A stretch of DNA of 64,000 nt from Maratus speciosus (GCA_963932465.1 OZ010787.1:32864087-32928086); one strand, 5' to 3'. Shown: positions 12,155 through 24,450, numbered from the stretch's first letter. Numbers and translations: made by a program. The notes: generated from the letters alone by a model not told the origin.

Positions 12155-12357
12155 CCTCCTGAGGGGTAGTGGGATATAGTTTATCCCACCTAATTTTAAT
12201 CAAGATTCACACCAGAAACTTTTAACTATTTTTTTTCTATTTTATATTCGGTGAGAAAAATCGTAAAATTGCTTTGCCTCATTTTCAAATAAAATTTTCC
12301 GATAATTCTGGTGCGATTTCAACATTACAGAAACACAATCGGTGGCCTCTGAAAGTG
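12155..12357. mobile_element. TTAA MITE (twin copy)
   Basis: Duplication twin of 4174-4376. Confidence 0.7.
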
Positions 12358-12420
12358 TTAAAGACTCCATTTTTATCGCAACTCAACGATAAAATATTAA
12401 AACAAAAACATCTGTCTTAA

Positions 12421-12640
12421 CGACATATCTGTTTTGCCCGAGCTGGGTTCGGGCAGGAAGACTTTGCTTTATTTGTTACGAAATGTATTTTGACATCACT
12501 AATTTGTAACTATAAATTTATGTTTGTTAATTGCCAGATATTTCTCGATTGTGTGAGACAAATATTTTAGTATGAAAAAAGTTGTGTTACGACCCTATTC
12601 TTAATTTTTTGGTGTCGAAAAAAATGAAACAGTTAAGGGG
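12421..12640. mobile_element. TTAA MITE, old copy (twin)
   Basis: Duplication twin of 4440-4659. Confidence 0.7.
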
Positions 12641-12998
12641 TTGGTGCATATTCACTGACAGCGCAGGTAATATTGCTGAGTCACCGCGCCCTGACTACTA
12701 GGCCTGCCCACTGACAGAAAAATGGAGTATGTTGTAGGTGGATTCTTTTAAGCGTTTGTATGGTCCCCATAATTCAGACACCAGTATTTTCTAAAAGGTT
12801 TGTTTAACATATTTAATCTTAGAAAAATAAAACTGAGAAAACATTTAATAATTACTGGTGTTCAAACCAAGGGACCGTGCATACGCTGAAAAAACTCGCC
12901 TGCAACAGCAGACATTTTTGGGAACAGCACGCATGCCCAGTATTAAGAAAGCGAAGTCTGAGTCCAGAAAAGCTCATATCATATAGACCGGGAGCCGG

Positions 12999-13249
12999 CT
13001 GGTTGGTTGGTTGGTTGGTTGAATTTATGGCGGCCAATTATCAGCACGATGGATATAGACACTACGGGGGAAGAGCCCTCCTTGGGGGCCTTTCTAAGGG
13101 AACCTAACCCGAATTTTCGCTTGGAAAACCAAGGTTCGAAGTAAACCACGAAAACTCGGAACGATTAGGCCGACGGACGTGATTGGGATCGAAACCAGCA
13201 CCTCCTGTATACCAGCTTCGAGAGCAGAACCTTTCGGCCACTTGTGGGG
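12999..13249 (-). mobile_element. tRNA-derived SINE (twin copy)
   Basis: Duplication twin of 5018-5268. Confidence 0.75.
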
Positions 13250-15381
13250 CCCAGGGAGACGGCAACACAGACACATGGTTTGTACGGATACCGTTATTTC
13301 TGCAGAATTGTAACTACCAGTATCTTTTTTATAGAAAAAGAAATCTAGGTTAAACGCGCAAAATTTCGCCTTCTTTTAAGAAGAGATTTTCTGTAAGATA
13401 ACACTGGTGCCGAAAATTTTTGTGGTCTGCAAACTTCAAGGACGCGTACGAACCATGAGACAACCACCTCATCGAATTGGAGACTGAAATTCCAGAATTA
13501 GCTAAAACTCGATTCCCATATAAAAACGCAGTCGGTGTGCAAAGTCATATATCGGTGGAAAACACCTAAAAATCCGATTTTACCGTTTGACTCGTAGGTT
13601 TACCATTGTGTTTTCCTGCTCCCAGTCCGCCATGTTTTCATACCTTTGGGTTTTTACATACCTTTGGGTGTTTTTATTCATAGTGATGAATTGTGTCCCA
13701 GGCGAATTATTATGTCGCAGGCAGTTTTCAGAAACTTCAACCAGCAAATCCCCAGATTGCAATTTTTTGTGCGAATGTCAGTCATTAAAGACAGTATCCA
13801 TATTAAAAAATAAAATGAATTCAGACCCCGTCCACACCACTCACTACCGAGCACAATAAGGGGATGCACATTCGTGCACCAGTGCTAACCAGGGCCCATA
13901 CGGTCACAAGACAATCCTATGTGAGTCTTCACCCTTAACGATATGACTAGTAATTTCCTGCTTACTTGTTCAGCCAGTAACATAAGTCAGCTGACCAGTC
14001 GATTGATGCATACGGAAGCAATATTCACCTCCCGTCTATCTGAAGAAGAGGCCAAAGCAGTGTGTTGTTTTCTCTCAACTTCCAGTATCCCCCTTTCCAG
14101 GGACACGGGTCGCCACGCACGGCAAACACGTGGGTGGTTTACGATTCTCCATCAGTCGATATAAACAGGATAATATCGGCTTATACTGAATTGCCCTCAC
14201 CTCCAAAGAGGAAACAGCAGTGAGAGTGAAACAAGGAGCAAATAAAGACAAGAGAAATAAGAGGAAAAGGAAAAGAGAAAGATTCCTCGTGTGCCCGGGG
14301 TTGCGAAGCCCGTGAACGCCTAAAGAAGGAACCCCCTGGGAGGAAAAGAAAGCTAAGAAAGACGATAAATTTTAAACTAGGGAAATTTAAAAAAATTCAT
14401 TGCATTTTGGAGTCTGATTTTTATAGACTTATTAGCGACGATATGTATTGTATATGTCTATTTTGTGGTATTTTCATGTAAAGAATTAAAATTATATTTA
14501 AAGCAGAAATTGTGAACAATTCAATTTTTTAAAATATATGTAGGAATTTCTATGTATTGGTGTAGTAGAGTTTTTCTTTGGCTGGGTATTTAATTAGGTT
14601 TTTTTATTATAAAAAAAGTAAAATTTCATGCCTTTAAAAATGTTTAATAAACAAAATTGCATAATAATAGAGAGATATGTAACCAAATGATAATGAAATA
14701 GGATCAATGTGTCAAGTTTAGATCCAAAGGGTTGAGAGTAACACAAAAAATGCCTTTACCAATTTTTTTAGAAACATGGGCAATTCTGGGGCTCAAACGA
14801 ACCATGTTAAAAAACCTAATGGTAATACTAAGTTTCGTAGTTATGTAATCCTAGAATCTAGAGGATGAGGGTGAATTTTACCAAGTACATTACGAAGAGT
14901 ACAATTAACCATTTTCACTCGAGAAGTGTTCAGAAAACTGTTGGTCCGAAGTAAAAAATCAGCCGCCATCGTTTGACAACATTCTCAGTTACTTCACTCG
15001 CAGCTGGTACACTCTACACTATGTGTCTCCTCTTCATTATTCATTATTCCATTTTATACAGGGTTCGTACAGGTCCTTGAATTTCCAGACTAAGATATTC
15101 CAGTATTTTCCAGTACCATTATTTTCTTATAGGAAATCTCTCCTTAAATAAGGCGAAATTTCGCGCGTTTAAACAAGATTTATTTTTCTATTAAAAAATA
15201 CTGATATGTTGCCTTGAAAATAACGATACCCGTACGAACTCTGGTATAGAAAGTACCGTAATAAATATTTTCTTGGTAGAATCAATGCTATGTTGCTCAT
15301 TCATTTGTTACTTATACTTAGCAATTGTCAAATTTAAGAACGTGTTTAACACTTTCAAGGACAGTGGTTAGACGGTCTACC

Positions 15382-15549
15382 CCGTCTATATTATGATGAT
15401 CATTTGATAGATTGCTGAAGCACGTCTTTATTAAATGCAACTCATTACAAAGCTAGAATAAGAATACAAATTCAATTAAGTTGCGTTGCTCGTAGCACTT
15501 CATAACTAAACAAAAATATATGTAAATGCCAAAAATCCTCTTCACTGAT

Positions 15550-15613
<64 letters not shown>

Positions 15614-16225
15614 CTTTTATCGTATATAGCATTAACTGAGCTTACTCTGATTATGTACTTTCTCGTTTAATTTAGTAAAACTATGTAACAAAAATAAAAG
15701 AAATAATATTAACGATTTTACTCATATTTCTTTTATGATAAGCAGCAGAGTTTTTTTTTTTTTTAAATAGTCATTAAATAATTATTTTGAATTAATGTTG
15801 CTTGAAAGAAAACGGTTACCGGCAACCGGGGCTACTATGGTCCATCCCATAAAAAATGGTTTTATTCTTTGTATTGAAAAAACAATTCAAGATAATTTGG
15901 AGTTTTTACCTTGAAAAATATTTTAGTCCCTACTATAGGGTATTTGAATAGTTTGGGGGCAATTATTATTTTTTTTTTTTTAGTTGCAAAACGGGATGTG
16001 TTTGTAAACAACTGTTTTCGGGTGTGTAGATTTTAACTCCCCAAACTTTCTATTGTGAGACTATCTGGATAAGCGATACGAATAAGGTAAGTGTCAAAAT
16101 ATTACTTTTAGTAACCTGTAACTCATGTGTGATCATAGTTTTTCCTTTAACTTTTTATTTTGACAGAAAATGTTTACGTTTTCATAAAGCTAACGTGAAA
16201 ACTAGTTTTTCAGGGCTACTTTGTA
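15382..16225. other. Unassigned AT-rich stretch with a (TA)n tract
   Basis: Starts where duplication homology stops. It contains a (TA)n run (separate entry) and GC-richer patches near 15815-15850 with a TTACCGGCAACC hairpin. No gene is seen. Confidence 0.5.
15551..15612. repeat. (TA)n microsatellite
   Basis: Uninterrupted alternating TA of about 60 bp. Confidence 0.97.
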
Positions 16226-16232
16226 CCAGGCC

Positions 16233-16402
16233 CAGTGGTGGAAAATTGGCGCAGAGGTGGAGCCTATTGACACCATTAAATTATAGTAGTATTTTGCCTC
16301 TTATCTAATGATCAAATTTCTGACTTTTTATTAAATTGAATAATACCATAAAAATTTAGTGGTGTCAATAGGCTCCACCTCTGCGCCAATTTTCCACCAC
16401 TG
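16233..16402. mobile_element. Palindromic hAT-like MITE
   Basis: 170 bp with perfectly complementary arms of about 43 bp starting CAGTGGTGGAAAATTGGCG. Direct repeats CCAGGCC flank it at 16226-16232 and 16403-16409. The core contains GCCTCTTATCTAATGATCAAA and, inward from the right arm, CCACTAAATTTTTATGG on the minus strand, which is shared with the elements at 29955 and 62176 although the arms differ. Confidence 0.85.
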
Positions 16403-16673
16403 CCAGGCCTTTTTTGGTCCAGAAGTACTCTAGAAGTTACTCAGAAATGCCTTTTATACAATCAATTTTTTATCATTTTTTTTTTCAATTTATGCCTGCA
16501 TAAAACTATTCTTAATATACAAAATCCTATTTCTTAACTCAATTTAGCATTTTAAGCATAATAAAAATTTTAAATTCATAAAATCAGATAAATTCTTTTA
16601 AAGATTTCTTTCACCATTTCAAAAAATGTATATGTTTTGTAAACGCTGTTGTAGCACACATTTTAAGAGTTAA

Positions 16674-16870
16674 CGCTAGAACACCCGGAAGGAGTCAGTC
16701 CGACTCTGACCCTATGATTGGCCAACTGGGACCAGAAATTCTTTTATAAAATAAGTTAAATTTAAACAACGCAGATTTATGTTAAATAAATCAGTCAAAT
16801 AATTTTAAATAAAGATTTTGGTGCCAAATGTTTTTATAAAACTTGAGTAAAATTTCCGGGCGTTCTAGTG
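16674..16870. mobile_element. TTAA MITE (CTAGAAC type)
   Basis: The left flank is TTAA at 16670-16673; the right flank has decayed to TCAA. The ends CGCTAGAACACCCGG and CCGGGCGTTCTAGTG are inverted repeats. The family also has copies at 18108 and 59890. Confidence 0.75.
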
Positions 16871-17438
16871 TCAAAAGAAGCATTAAGAAAACTGCTGGTA
16901 ACTTTCGTAAATCTTGTGGTCTTTTTCAACATGAAAATTTAATAATTCACTTCTTTGTCAATTGAAGTCTTAAAAGATGATGATGGTTGAATAATTGACT
17001 CTCTTATGTATTTTGCAACACATGTATATGAATGAAGAACAATACAATATGCTTAAAAATTTCCTCCGTTGTTTATAACTTTTTAATGAACTACAGTTGA
17101 AATTGCTAACAACTTAGCTTAAGAGAACTTGAAGATTTTTTTTTATTTATGTCGACTTCGTTTGAACTGATTTACTTACACTGTTAATAACTACTTAGTA
17201 AATTATTTTCGTTTTTGTTAACATTGTTTTCGTCATACAAACCAATTTAAGAACAAACGGTGTGAAATAAAATAACAAAAAAAAATTTAATGATATAATA
17301 TTTCTATATTTTTAAATTAGGATCCCTTATTTAGATTCTAAATTATATTATCTAATTCTAATTGCATTGATTCATCCTAATCACATCAAGATAGACTGGA
17401 TTTTCGTTAAAAAAGAACTATACTGAACTGCACTTTAA

Positions 17439-17676
17439 CCCTTTAGTGCGCAGCTTTGCACATATCCAAACAACAGTGTTTTGAATTTAATAGATTTTTT
17501 TTATTCGTATATACCTAATTCATACCAGAAAATAAAATAGCAATATTTGCTTTAATTAATAACAGACATTCCGTATTTAAATAAAGTGAAACTAACCATT
17601 GAAACTTTCTGTTGTAAAGTCAGATTCTGTGAACTACGTAATTTCTAGAACGTATTCTATCATGGGAATTACAGGG
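17439..17676 (+). mobile_element. TTAA MITE (CCCTTTAGTGCGCAG family)
   Basis: TTAA at 17435-17438; the right flank reads TTAC. It aligns with 60281-60518 in the same orientation and with 58973-59212 inverted. Contains ATACCAGAAAATAAA and a CTTTCTGTTGTAAAG partner. Confidence 0.8.
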
Positions 17677-17815
17677 TTACAGGTTTTATCAAATAAATAA
17701 TTATATAAAATAAGGTATTTGCAGACATACTTATTAAAATATTTAGTAATTTGCAATACTTTAGCGTAAAACTGATTTTTTGTCGATATTCAATTTGAAG
17801 AACAATTTCGATAAA
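17677..17815 (+). repeat. Fragment of the repeat that hosts the CCCTTTAGTG MITE
   Basis: Contains ATAAAATAAGGTATTTGCAG followed by TTATTAAAATATTTA, which recurs at 22495-22550, 60540-60600 and, inverted, 58885-58950. The MITE and this sequence often travel together. Confidence 0.6.
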
Positions 17816-17819
17816 TTAA

Positions 17820-18029
17820 CCCTTTCCGGCACAGAAAAATTCTTTTCGCAAAATGATGAAATGATTGACTGACACCGGAATTTACAAAGGACTTTTTTCG
17901 AAATTAAAAACTTGTTACTTTAAACTTTCATTGTAAAAGCAAAAGTTTAATTAAATATTCTTGGTTCCCCTTGTAAGTTTGGAATTAAAATTAGGTGGCC
18001 CCAACGTGGGATCACTGTGCAGGCAAGGG
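17820..18029. mobile_element. TTAA MITE (CCCTTTCCGGCAC family)
   Basis: Flanked by TTAA at 17816-17819 and 18030-18033. Related to 56921-57116. Contains GACACCGGAATTTAC as the internal CACCRGAAATT-type motif. Confidence 0.8.
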
Positions 18030-18107
18030 TTAACAGCTATAGTCAAGTTGGCTTTATTCAACTCTAGAAAGCTCGGAAATTGATTCAAGTTTCATAAAAA
18101 TATTTAA

Positions 18108-18261
18108 CACCAGAATTTTTATTTAAAATTATTAGACTGATTTATTTAACGTAAATCTGCGCTTTTTAAAATTTAACTTATTTTGTGAAAGAATTTCTGG
18201 TTCCAATTGCCATTTAATCATATAGTCGGAGTCAAATTGATTCCTTCCGGGCATTCTAGTG
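18108..18261. mobile_element. TTAA MITE (CTAGAAC type, internally deleted)
   Basis: Flanked by TTAA at 18104-18107 and 18262-18265. The right end CCGGGCATTCTAGTG and interior match 16674-16870 read in reverse; the left end is shortened to CACCAGAATTTTT. Confidence 0.7.
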
Positions 18262-18439
18262 TTAAGGCGATTTATTTTTTGTCGTCAGATTTGGCGATAC
18301 ATAGCCAAGTGTCGCCACGTTTGGCGAGAATTCGGCACTAGCGGATTTCAGTATATAGTTTTTAGTGTATGAGAGTTGAATCAATTGTTACAAAAAATGT
18401 ACATTTCAAGTGAAACTTCAAAAAGTTATCCTATAGTAC

Positions 18440-19964
18440 ACTCATGTCCAAATTTGTCTTTACATAAACAAAAATAATGATATTTCGTGAAATATCCAAT
18501 CGCTGTAAGCCATTTTTGTAGGGAATGTGTGAGAAACAAACATAATTAGCATTATCCAATCAAAAGTTAGAAACGGTTTCTCATATACAACCAAGGGCGT
18601 AACGACAGTGAAGGAAGCGCGTTCTTCAAAGTGAATATGGGAGTGAATTTCTGCAATATAGCGTTTAATTTCAGTGTGCAAGGACTGAAAACGATTTGTT
18701 ATGACTTCGCAGTATCATTGGGAAGAATCTATGAAGTGGCGAATTATCGGCTGTTGCGAATCAAGCTAGACAATCATGGAAGTAGCGAGATGTGTGAATA
18801 TTCCAAGGCAGATAGTCTCTACATTATGGAAACGATTTTAGAACTCTGGCACTGTGGTCAGGCGTCTTGGACAAGGTTGTAAACGAAAAACAACTGCTTC
18901 GGAAGACCGATATTTGGCAATAACTGCCCACCGTAACAGACAGTCTACTGCTCGGCAGTTAAGTTCAGAGTTTGCAGCCACACTGGAACAGTCGTATCCC
19001 ACAAACTGTGTACAGAAGTCTTAATAGAAAAGTCCTTTATGCCGGAAACCAAGGATATATGTGTCATTGTCTGCACAGCACAAGAGGGATCGCTTGAATT
19101 GGTGCAAAGAACATCAGAACGGGAGTGAACGTCAATGGAGCCATGTTCTTTTTATTGATGAATCGAGATTTAGTTTAACATCGGCTTCTAAATGTGTATA
19201 CATCTGAAGTGGGTCAGGAACACGAAATCGTCCTTCAAATATGATTGAACGTGACCGTTTCAGCAATGCAGGTTTGATGGTATGGGGTGGAATAATGATC
19301 GATGGACGCACGGCTCTACACATTTTCAACAGCGGATCTGTGACCGGCTTGTGATATCTGTATGAGGTCGTAGAAACTTCAGTTCGACTTTTCAGAGATG
19401 ATTCTGGATCTGACTTCTTATTTACGGACGATAACGCTCGTCCGCATCGATCGCACTTCATTGACGACTATCATGAAAGTGAACCATTGAGCGAATACAG
19501 TGGCCAGCAAAATCTCCTGATCTCAACCCTTTAGAGAACTTGTGGGAAAGCAATCGTACGGAGACATCCTCCTCCTACAGGCGAAAATGAAGTGAAGACC
19601 GCATTGCTGGAAGAGTGTAATATATTTCCCAAAACTGTGGTTACGAACGTTATTGCCAGCATGAAAACACGTTGTGATATTTATGTTCACCTTAGAGGAG
19701 ATCACATTTCGTATTAAAATCATAAGCCTCCATTTTTTCCTGAGTTATTCCTGTTTTTCTGCACTCTCCTTATCACCTATTTTGTCATTTTTATTGTTTC
19801 ATGCTGCAGTTTTATATCATAAGCAGTGATATTAATCTCTTTCCTCTGTATTCATGTGTTATGATGTCATGTACAATTCCACATAAATTCGTAAAATCAT
19901 AGTTCATCATTTCTGCGAAATCCATGTGATTCTATGCATGTAAAAATAATTTTGAACATGAGTG
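18440..19964 (+). mobile_element. Tc1-type DNA transposon, dead copy
   Basis: The ends CACTCATGTCCAAATTTG and, on the other strand, CACTCATGTTCAAAATT form terminal inverted repeats of about 26 bp. A TA dinucleotide flanks each side (18438-18439 and 19965-19966), the target duplication of the Tc1/mariner superfamily. Length 1.5 kb is normal for an autonomous Tc1 element. It encloses a broken transposase gene. Confidence 0.9.
18731..19717 (+). pseudogene. Tc1-like transposase pseudogene (DDE family)
   Basis: Would cut and rejoin its own ends in the nucleus. In changing plus-strand frames one can read the N-terminal paired-type helix-turn-helix (EVARCVNIPRQIVSTLWKRF at about 18780-18840), the GRKRKTT-like linker (as GCKRKTT), the first catalytic Asp in HVLFIDESRF (19141-19170), the MVWGGI block (19275-19295), the second Asp in FTDDNARPH (19421-19447) and the Glu in SPDLNPLENLWE (19515-19552). 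At least three frame changes and in-frame stops (for example just after the CVYI block near 19203) break it, so it is not functional. Stop codon at 19715-19717. Confidence 0.9.
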
Positions 19965-19966
19965 TA

Positions 19967-20330
19967 TAAAGTATAATTGTGTGCGTCGCGCAATGCTGGC
20001 GAAATAATGATGCACTCAATAATGTCGTTAAAATGTATGGGAGTTGAAACGATGGTGCTATTTTGAAATTAAAATTAAACAATAGCAATGTTAGATCAAA
20101 GGGTAAAATGAAAATTTTGGCCACATGTTTTCTGGTGTTCTAATACGCGGAGCTGGTCATTTAAAAATTTCTTATTGTGAAGTAAGATCTATAAGTGTGT
20201 CAAATTTCAAAGCAATAACTTAATCAAAGAGGGTGAAACTAACGTTGGGAAATTCCAGCCATACAGGCATACAAAGAGAGTTAAATTTCAATGGAGAAAA
20301 TGCAAGTTTTGGTCCGACGTTCTGGGGTTT
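19967..20330. other. Unassigned stretch
   Basis: No gene. It contains a motif CAATAACTTAATCAAAGAGG...ACATACAAAG that recurs, diverged, at 20640-20705 on the other side of the TTAA MITE, so it may be a small unclassified tandem or inverted repeat split by that MITE. Confidence 0.4.
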
Positions 20331-20334
20331 TTAA

Positions 20335-20564
20335 CCCTCTCGCTGCATAAGTAATTCTCCGCGATGAGCGTCTTTTACAGTATTTTTAATCTTTTATCAC
20401 CGATTCTTCAAAGCAGAAATTTTGTACTATCGTAATCGGGGAAAATCCCCTCATTAAATCAGACAGAGTTTTCGCTAAAAAATAACAGGTGGGAATAACC
20501 TAATAGTATTAATTTGACGGGAAAAGGCATGCCCGAGTATTTCTCGGGTTGCACAGCGAGAGGG
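20335..20564. mobile_element. TTAA MITE (CCCTCTCGCTG family)
   Basis: TTAA at 20331-20334 and 20565-20568; ends CCCTCTCGCTG and CAGCGAGAGGG are perfect inverted repeats. The interior has ATCGGGGAAAATCCCC, a hairpin. Confidence 0.88.
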
Positions 20565-20568
20565 TTAA

Positions 20569-22055
20569 GGTACGGAACAGCCCATTTCATTTTTATTGAA
20601 TATTACCATGCAACACCAAACAGTTTGCCAAATTTCAAGTCAATAGCTTAGTCGGAAGTGAGTGAAATTAACGTCGCAAGATTCGAACATACAAACATAC
20701 AATGCGAATTAAATAAAACCTTGTAAAAATAGTTTGCAATCCTAGCTCGTATTTAAAGTGTTAATCAAAATTATTGGAGATTCTGGTACAGCATAACATA
20801 TTCGAAACAAATCAAATATTGAGAAATAAATCGTATCGGTTGTTACACTGTGATTCTGAATAAAATGTAGTAGCAAAAAAATATTGGGCCAATATTTTTT
20901 TTTTGTTTTATATTTGCTATATAATGGCTGGACCTGGACCATTATTGGAAATGTCGGCATGAAATTTTGCTCCAATATTTCAGAGTTTATATTTTTTTAA
21001 TACGGTGTCAATATTGGCAAAACACATTTCGCTATTTTATTGCCAATATTTCCAATGTAAAGCCAATATTTTGCAACACTGGAATTTAATTTCAAATATT
21101 TTTATCTTAAAACTAGAAATATCTATTTCGATTAATTTCATTTGAGTAAATGTTAATCTTGGGTATGGTTTAACAATGCATGTATTAAATAAAATAATAA
21201 TAAATGCTTGTATTCATCATAGACATATTATATTTTAAAAATTGATTCCAAATATATTATTGATGCAAAAAGAAATGTAATACTAAAGCTTCCCCCCCCC
21301 CCCAAAAAAAAAAGCATTTTAACTGTAGGCACTTTTTATCTGCAGTGCAATAGATGAGCTAATTCTTTTCATGGATATATTTTGGCTTCCAAAATATATC
21401 TTTCCCTAATCGTATTTCCTTTTGTAGATGATATAATGTCTTATTGGGAGTAATATTTCTGCAGAGATTATATCATTCGTGGATCATTATAGCCAGCAAA
21501 ATGGTCTGTTTTGAAAGATAATATTCCTTTATCAGCTTGTAATTTCTGCTCAAGGGTGCAGTTACTTCATGAAATGAAATGTTTCATGTAATCTTTAGGA
21601 GTATGAAGAATTTGAAACGTATCTAAATACATATCTTCATATTTCTTAGCACTAATAATTTTGCATTTAAATATGAGCTAACTTTGGAGAGATATATTAT
21701 TTGCAATGATATGAAAAACATCAAAATAAATCGATTGAGGTTTAAATTAGTGTCTATAGTTTGTTTTATAATTTTTAAAAACTTGAAAAAAATTCTTGTT
21801 GATAAAACGGGTAAACATTCACGATTTAAACCCTTATGGGTCCTATGTCACTTCCCGAGTGACATCGGGACCAGTATCACTTACATAAATTGTATTCGGT
21901 TGCCAACACTTTATTTTTAATAAACATCTTTACTTGTGCTTTGACAACATGTTCAAGAGAAATGTACTGCAAAATTTGTTTTTTTTTTTAATATGGTTTT
22001 GCGAATAGAATATAAAAATAGAATCTGGCATTAAATGATAGCGTCCGATGAGGGT
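20569..22055. other. Unassigned AT-rich stretch with clustered CCAATATT words
   Basis: At least six CCAATATT or AATATTGG words occur between 20880 and 21075, spaced irregularly. Nothing coding is recognised. 21090-22055 is AT-rich; a short GC patch at 21830-21870 contains GTGACATCGGGACC. Confidence 0.4.
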
Positions 22056-22058
22056 TAC

Positions 22059-22260
22059 CCGTTCAGGAGCATGCAATTGTGTTTCTGTAACGTGAAATTC
22101 AAACCGGAATTTTCAAAAATTTTCATTATCAAATAAGTAAGAGCAATTATACAACTTTTTTCAAACAAAGTTATAAAAGTAAAATTTAATTAAATGTTTC
22201 TGGGGCAAATCTTGATTAAAATTTGATGGGATGTAATATATCCCACCGCCCTTCAAATGA
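22059..22260. mobile_element. TTAA MITE, diverged (CCCCTTGAGGGG relative)
   Basis: The right TTAA is at 22261-22264; the left has decayed to TTAC. Contains CGGAATTTTCAAAAA and GTTTCTGGGGCAAATC, as in 28852-29055, and the GATATATTACATCCC block seen in relatives. Confidence 0.65.
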
Positions 22261-22309
22261 TTAAACTTTAAATGCATAGTGATGTATATCTGCATCACTT
22301 TTTATTTAA

Positions 22310-22472
22310 CTCTTAGGAACCACTATATTTATATAGAAATATTCATCCTGTACAAATTACAAAAATATGCTACTAAATATAGTTAAAAATCTATCTTAAA
22401 ATTTCTGGTGTCTAATGCTTAATATAAGAATAAAAAAGACAATTCTAAATGAATAATTCAAGCATTTAAGGG
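22310..22472. mobile_element. TTAA MITE (CTCTTAGGAACC family), intact copy
   Basis: Flanked by TTAA at 22306-22309 and 22473-22476. The sequence ACCACTATATTTATATAG near the left end and ATTTCTGGTGTCTAAT inside are repeated in the copy interrupted by the 5.0-kb element (24516-24527 plus 29555-29711). Confidence 0.8.
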
Positions 22473-22476
22473 TTAA

Positions 22477-22770
22477 GTTTTACAAAATAAAAATTTATAT
22501 AAAATAAGGTATTTAGATTCATACTTATTAAAATATTAACTTTTACTTAAATTGCAGATGTGCAACAAAAGAAAGAGTTGATGTATTATACGAAAAATGT
22601 ATCTCTGTTTTTTTTTCATTCTTTTTTCTGTCTAATAAACATTCCTGGGAATCATATATAATTTTTTCGAAAGAAAATAAAAAATCATGCATTTAAGGAT
22701 AAATTGCATTTAGCAATCTTAAGTTCAAAATAAGCAAAAAAAAACTTTTTAAGGGTATACTTTATAATAT
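22477..22770 (+). repeat. Copy of a repeat ending CGCGCATTTAAGGG
   Basis: Diverged copy of 60535-60798: it shares ATAAAATAAGGTATTTAGAT, GATGTGCAACAAAAGA, a poly-T block and ATCATGCATTTAAGG. Confidence 0.6.
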
Positions 22771-24020
22771 ACTGGGTGTCCGAAAAGTTTGAAAACGGTC
22801 GAATAAATCGAGAAATACATATCAGATTGAAAAATGAAAATATACGTGTTAAATAATTTTTTTAAAGTTACTCAGTGACACCAAAGTTTATCCCCCCCCG
22901 GGGGGGGGGGGGTCAGAGGTGGTTCAACTTTGAAATCTTGACTTATTACCCCCATTTTGTATTGCAGATTCGGATTCGACGGACAAAAATACGTAACTTT
23001 AGTATTTAACCCTTTAACAGTGTGGCCCAAACTGGATTCGGGCAAGAACACTTTGCTTGCTTCGTTATTAAAAGCATTTTGATACCACTGATTTGTATCT
23101 GTAAATTTATCTTTATTGATTGTCAGATATTTTTCGATTAAGTAAGGTAAATATTTGTGTATGGAAAAAGTGGTGTCCAGCCCCATTTTTAATTTTTTTG
23201 TATGAAAACAAATGTCACTGTTAAGGGGTTAACATTATTTTCGTATCCTCGTTGATCACGGTGTAATCAAGCATATTCGACAGACACATATTTTGGTTTT
23301 CCCAAAAAGGTTTTGTCATATCGAAATCTAATTGGTCAGAACTTTTATCGTCAAAGTGACCGTCTTTTGCGGGAACAGTGCTTCTCGAAAACCATCAGTG
23401 GCGGTTATTTGGATGGCACTTTATATGCTTTTTCTATAAAAAAAAAAAAAAAAAAAAAAATAGAAATATAATATATTAGTTTTGTATGTTCATATTTTTA
23501 TATCAAGTCGATCATTTCTAAATAATAACCTGCGTATTTTGATCTGTTAACGTGTAAATATGCACCCCCTATCCCGAACAGAAAAACGATAATCTTCATT
23601 ATTTGGGGGCGGGCTTTGTGGATATTCTGCGATTCGATGGGTTCTGCAGTTAAAAAAAAAAAATCATCAAATTCGGGGAGGGGGGGGGGGGTGATGCGAG
23701 TGAATGTTTTTTTTTTTCATTATTGCTTAGAATAACATATAGGACAAAATATTAAAAGAAAAAAAGCGTATAAAACCTTTTTGTGCTGAGCAATGGGTGG
23801 AGGAGTAGCTGAAATTTCAGGTGGGGTTGGGATTATAGGTTTTGATGATTGATTATTTACTGCAACTACAAAATAACAAGTAGGGTAGAAAATATCTCAA
23901 TAATTCTAAAAAATGTAATACGTTTTTGAAAATTAATATATTTTTTTAATTTACCATTTTTTTCCTAATTTTAAACAATTGAAAAATTTTGATATTTTAA
24001 ACGTTTTAATTAAAAATATA
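22771..24020 (+). mobile_element. Unclassified repeat with TACTGGGTGTCCG end, forward copy
   Basis: Begins TACTGGGTGTCCGAAAAGT; the inverted copy ends ACTTTTCGGACACCCTGTA at 33655-33675. Both share the block CGAGAAATACATATCAGA, a long G-run with TCAGAGGTGG, a TTAACGTGTAAATATGCACC block and ACATATAGGACAAAATATT. The forward copy holds a nested TTAA MITE at 23010-23228. G-runs (22893-22912, 23678-23691) recall the modules at 350-1270. No coding region and no class call; a TA target is possible at the outer end. Confidence 0.6.
23010..23228. mobile_element. TTAA MITE (CCCTTTAACAGTG family)
   Basis: TTAA at 23006-23009 and 23229-23232. The ends CCCTTTAACAGTG and CACTGTTAAGGGG are inverted repeats. 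Nearly identical to 55070-55288 and 62993-63214. Confidence 0.9.
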
Positions 24021-24247
24021 ATTTAACTCTTTAACTGTTTCGGGATTTCTGATGCATATATGTATCGTCAAAAGGTGCATGTGCAATTTGTTTTTTCATA
24101 CCATTAATTAATTAATAAATAAAATAGTAATATTGGACTTTTTTAATTAAAGCATTTTTGAAATTTCACAAGTAAAGGCAACTGTTTAAAAAACCCGGTG
24201 CACCCCAAATAAAATTTGTGTAAGCAATGCCGTCTCGAAAGTGTTAA

Positions 24248-24450
24248 CCACTTGAGGGGCACCGGTATATATTATATACCACCTATGATTAATGAAGTTT
24301 TACACCAGAAAAATGTTATTAAATTTTACTTTTCTAATTTTCGTGGAAAAAAGCCTTAAAATTGCTTTTACTTATTTTGAAATAGAATTTTTCAAAGATT
24401 CCGGTGGGAATTCAGCATTTCACAAAGGTAATTGCTTGCCCCTCAAGGGT
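24248..24450 (+). mobile_element. TTAA MITE (CCCCTTGAGGGGC family)
   Basis: TTAA at 24244-24247 and 24451-24454. Contains ATATTATATACC, TTACACCAGAAAAAT and TTCCGGTGGGAATT. Inverted relative of 28852-29055. Confidence 0.88.

Larger units (their letters stand above)
10210..15054. mobile_element. 4.8-kb inverted-repeat element, copy 2
   Basis: Twin of 2226-7073 inside the second duplication copy. Target duplications are TATTCAGGG (10201-10209) and TATACAGGG (15055-15063). It carries the same nested elements, which shows they predate the large duplication. Confidence 0.6.
7989..15381 (+). repeat. Large tandem duplication, copy 2
   Basis: Second copy of the unit beginning at window base 1. It ends at 15381 where the sequence changes from the shared ACGGTCTACC to CCGTCTATATT, unlike copy 1, which runs into an RTE fragment. 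If the duplication is real, the repeating unit is probably 7401-15381 (7981 bp), so that the RTE fragment and 7861-7988 belong to its left end and the matching part of copy 1 lies before the window. Confidence 0.93.

Noticed and set aside
22872..23186. 104-codon minus-strand frame with a poly-Pro end
   Set aside because: The poly-Pro is a G-run, and the frame runs through the border of a TTAA MITE.
24024..24243. Possible TTAA MITE with CTCTTTAACTGTTTCGGG and CGTCTCGAAAGTG ends
   Set aside because: TTAA is present on both sides, but the inverted ends match too poorly to call without sister copies.
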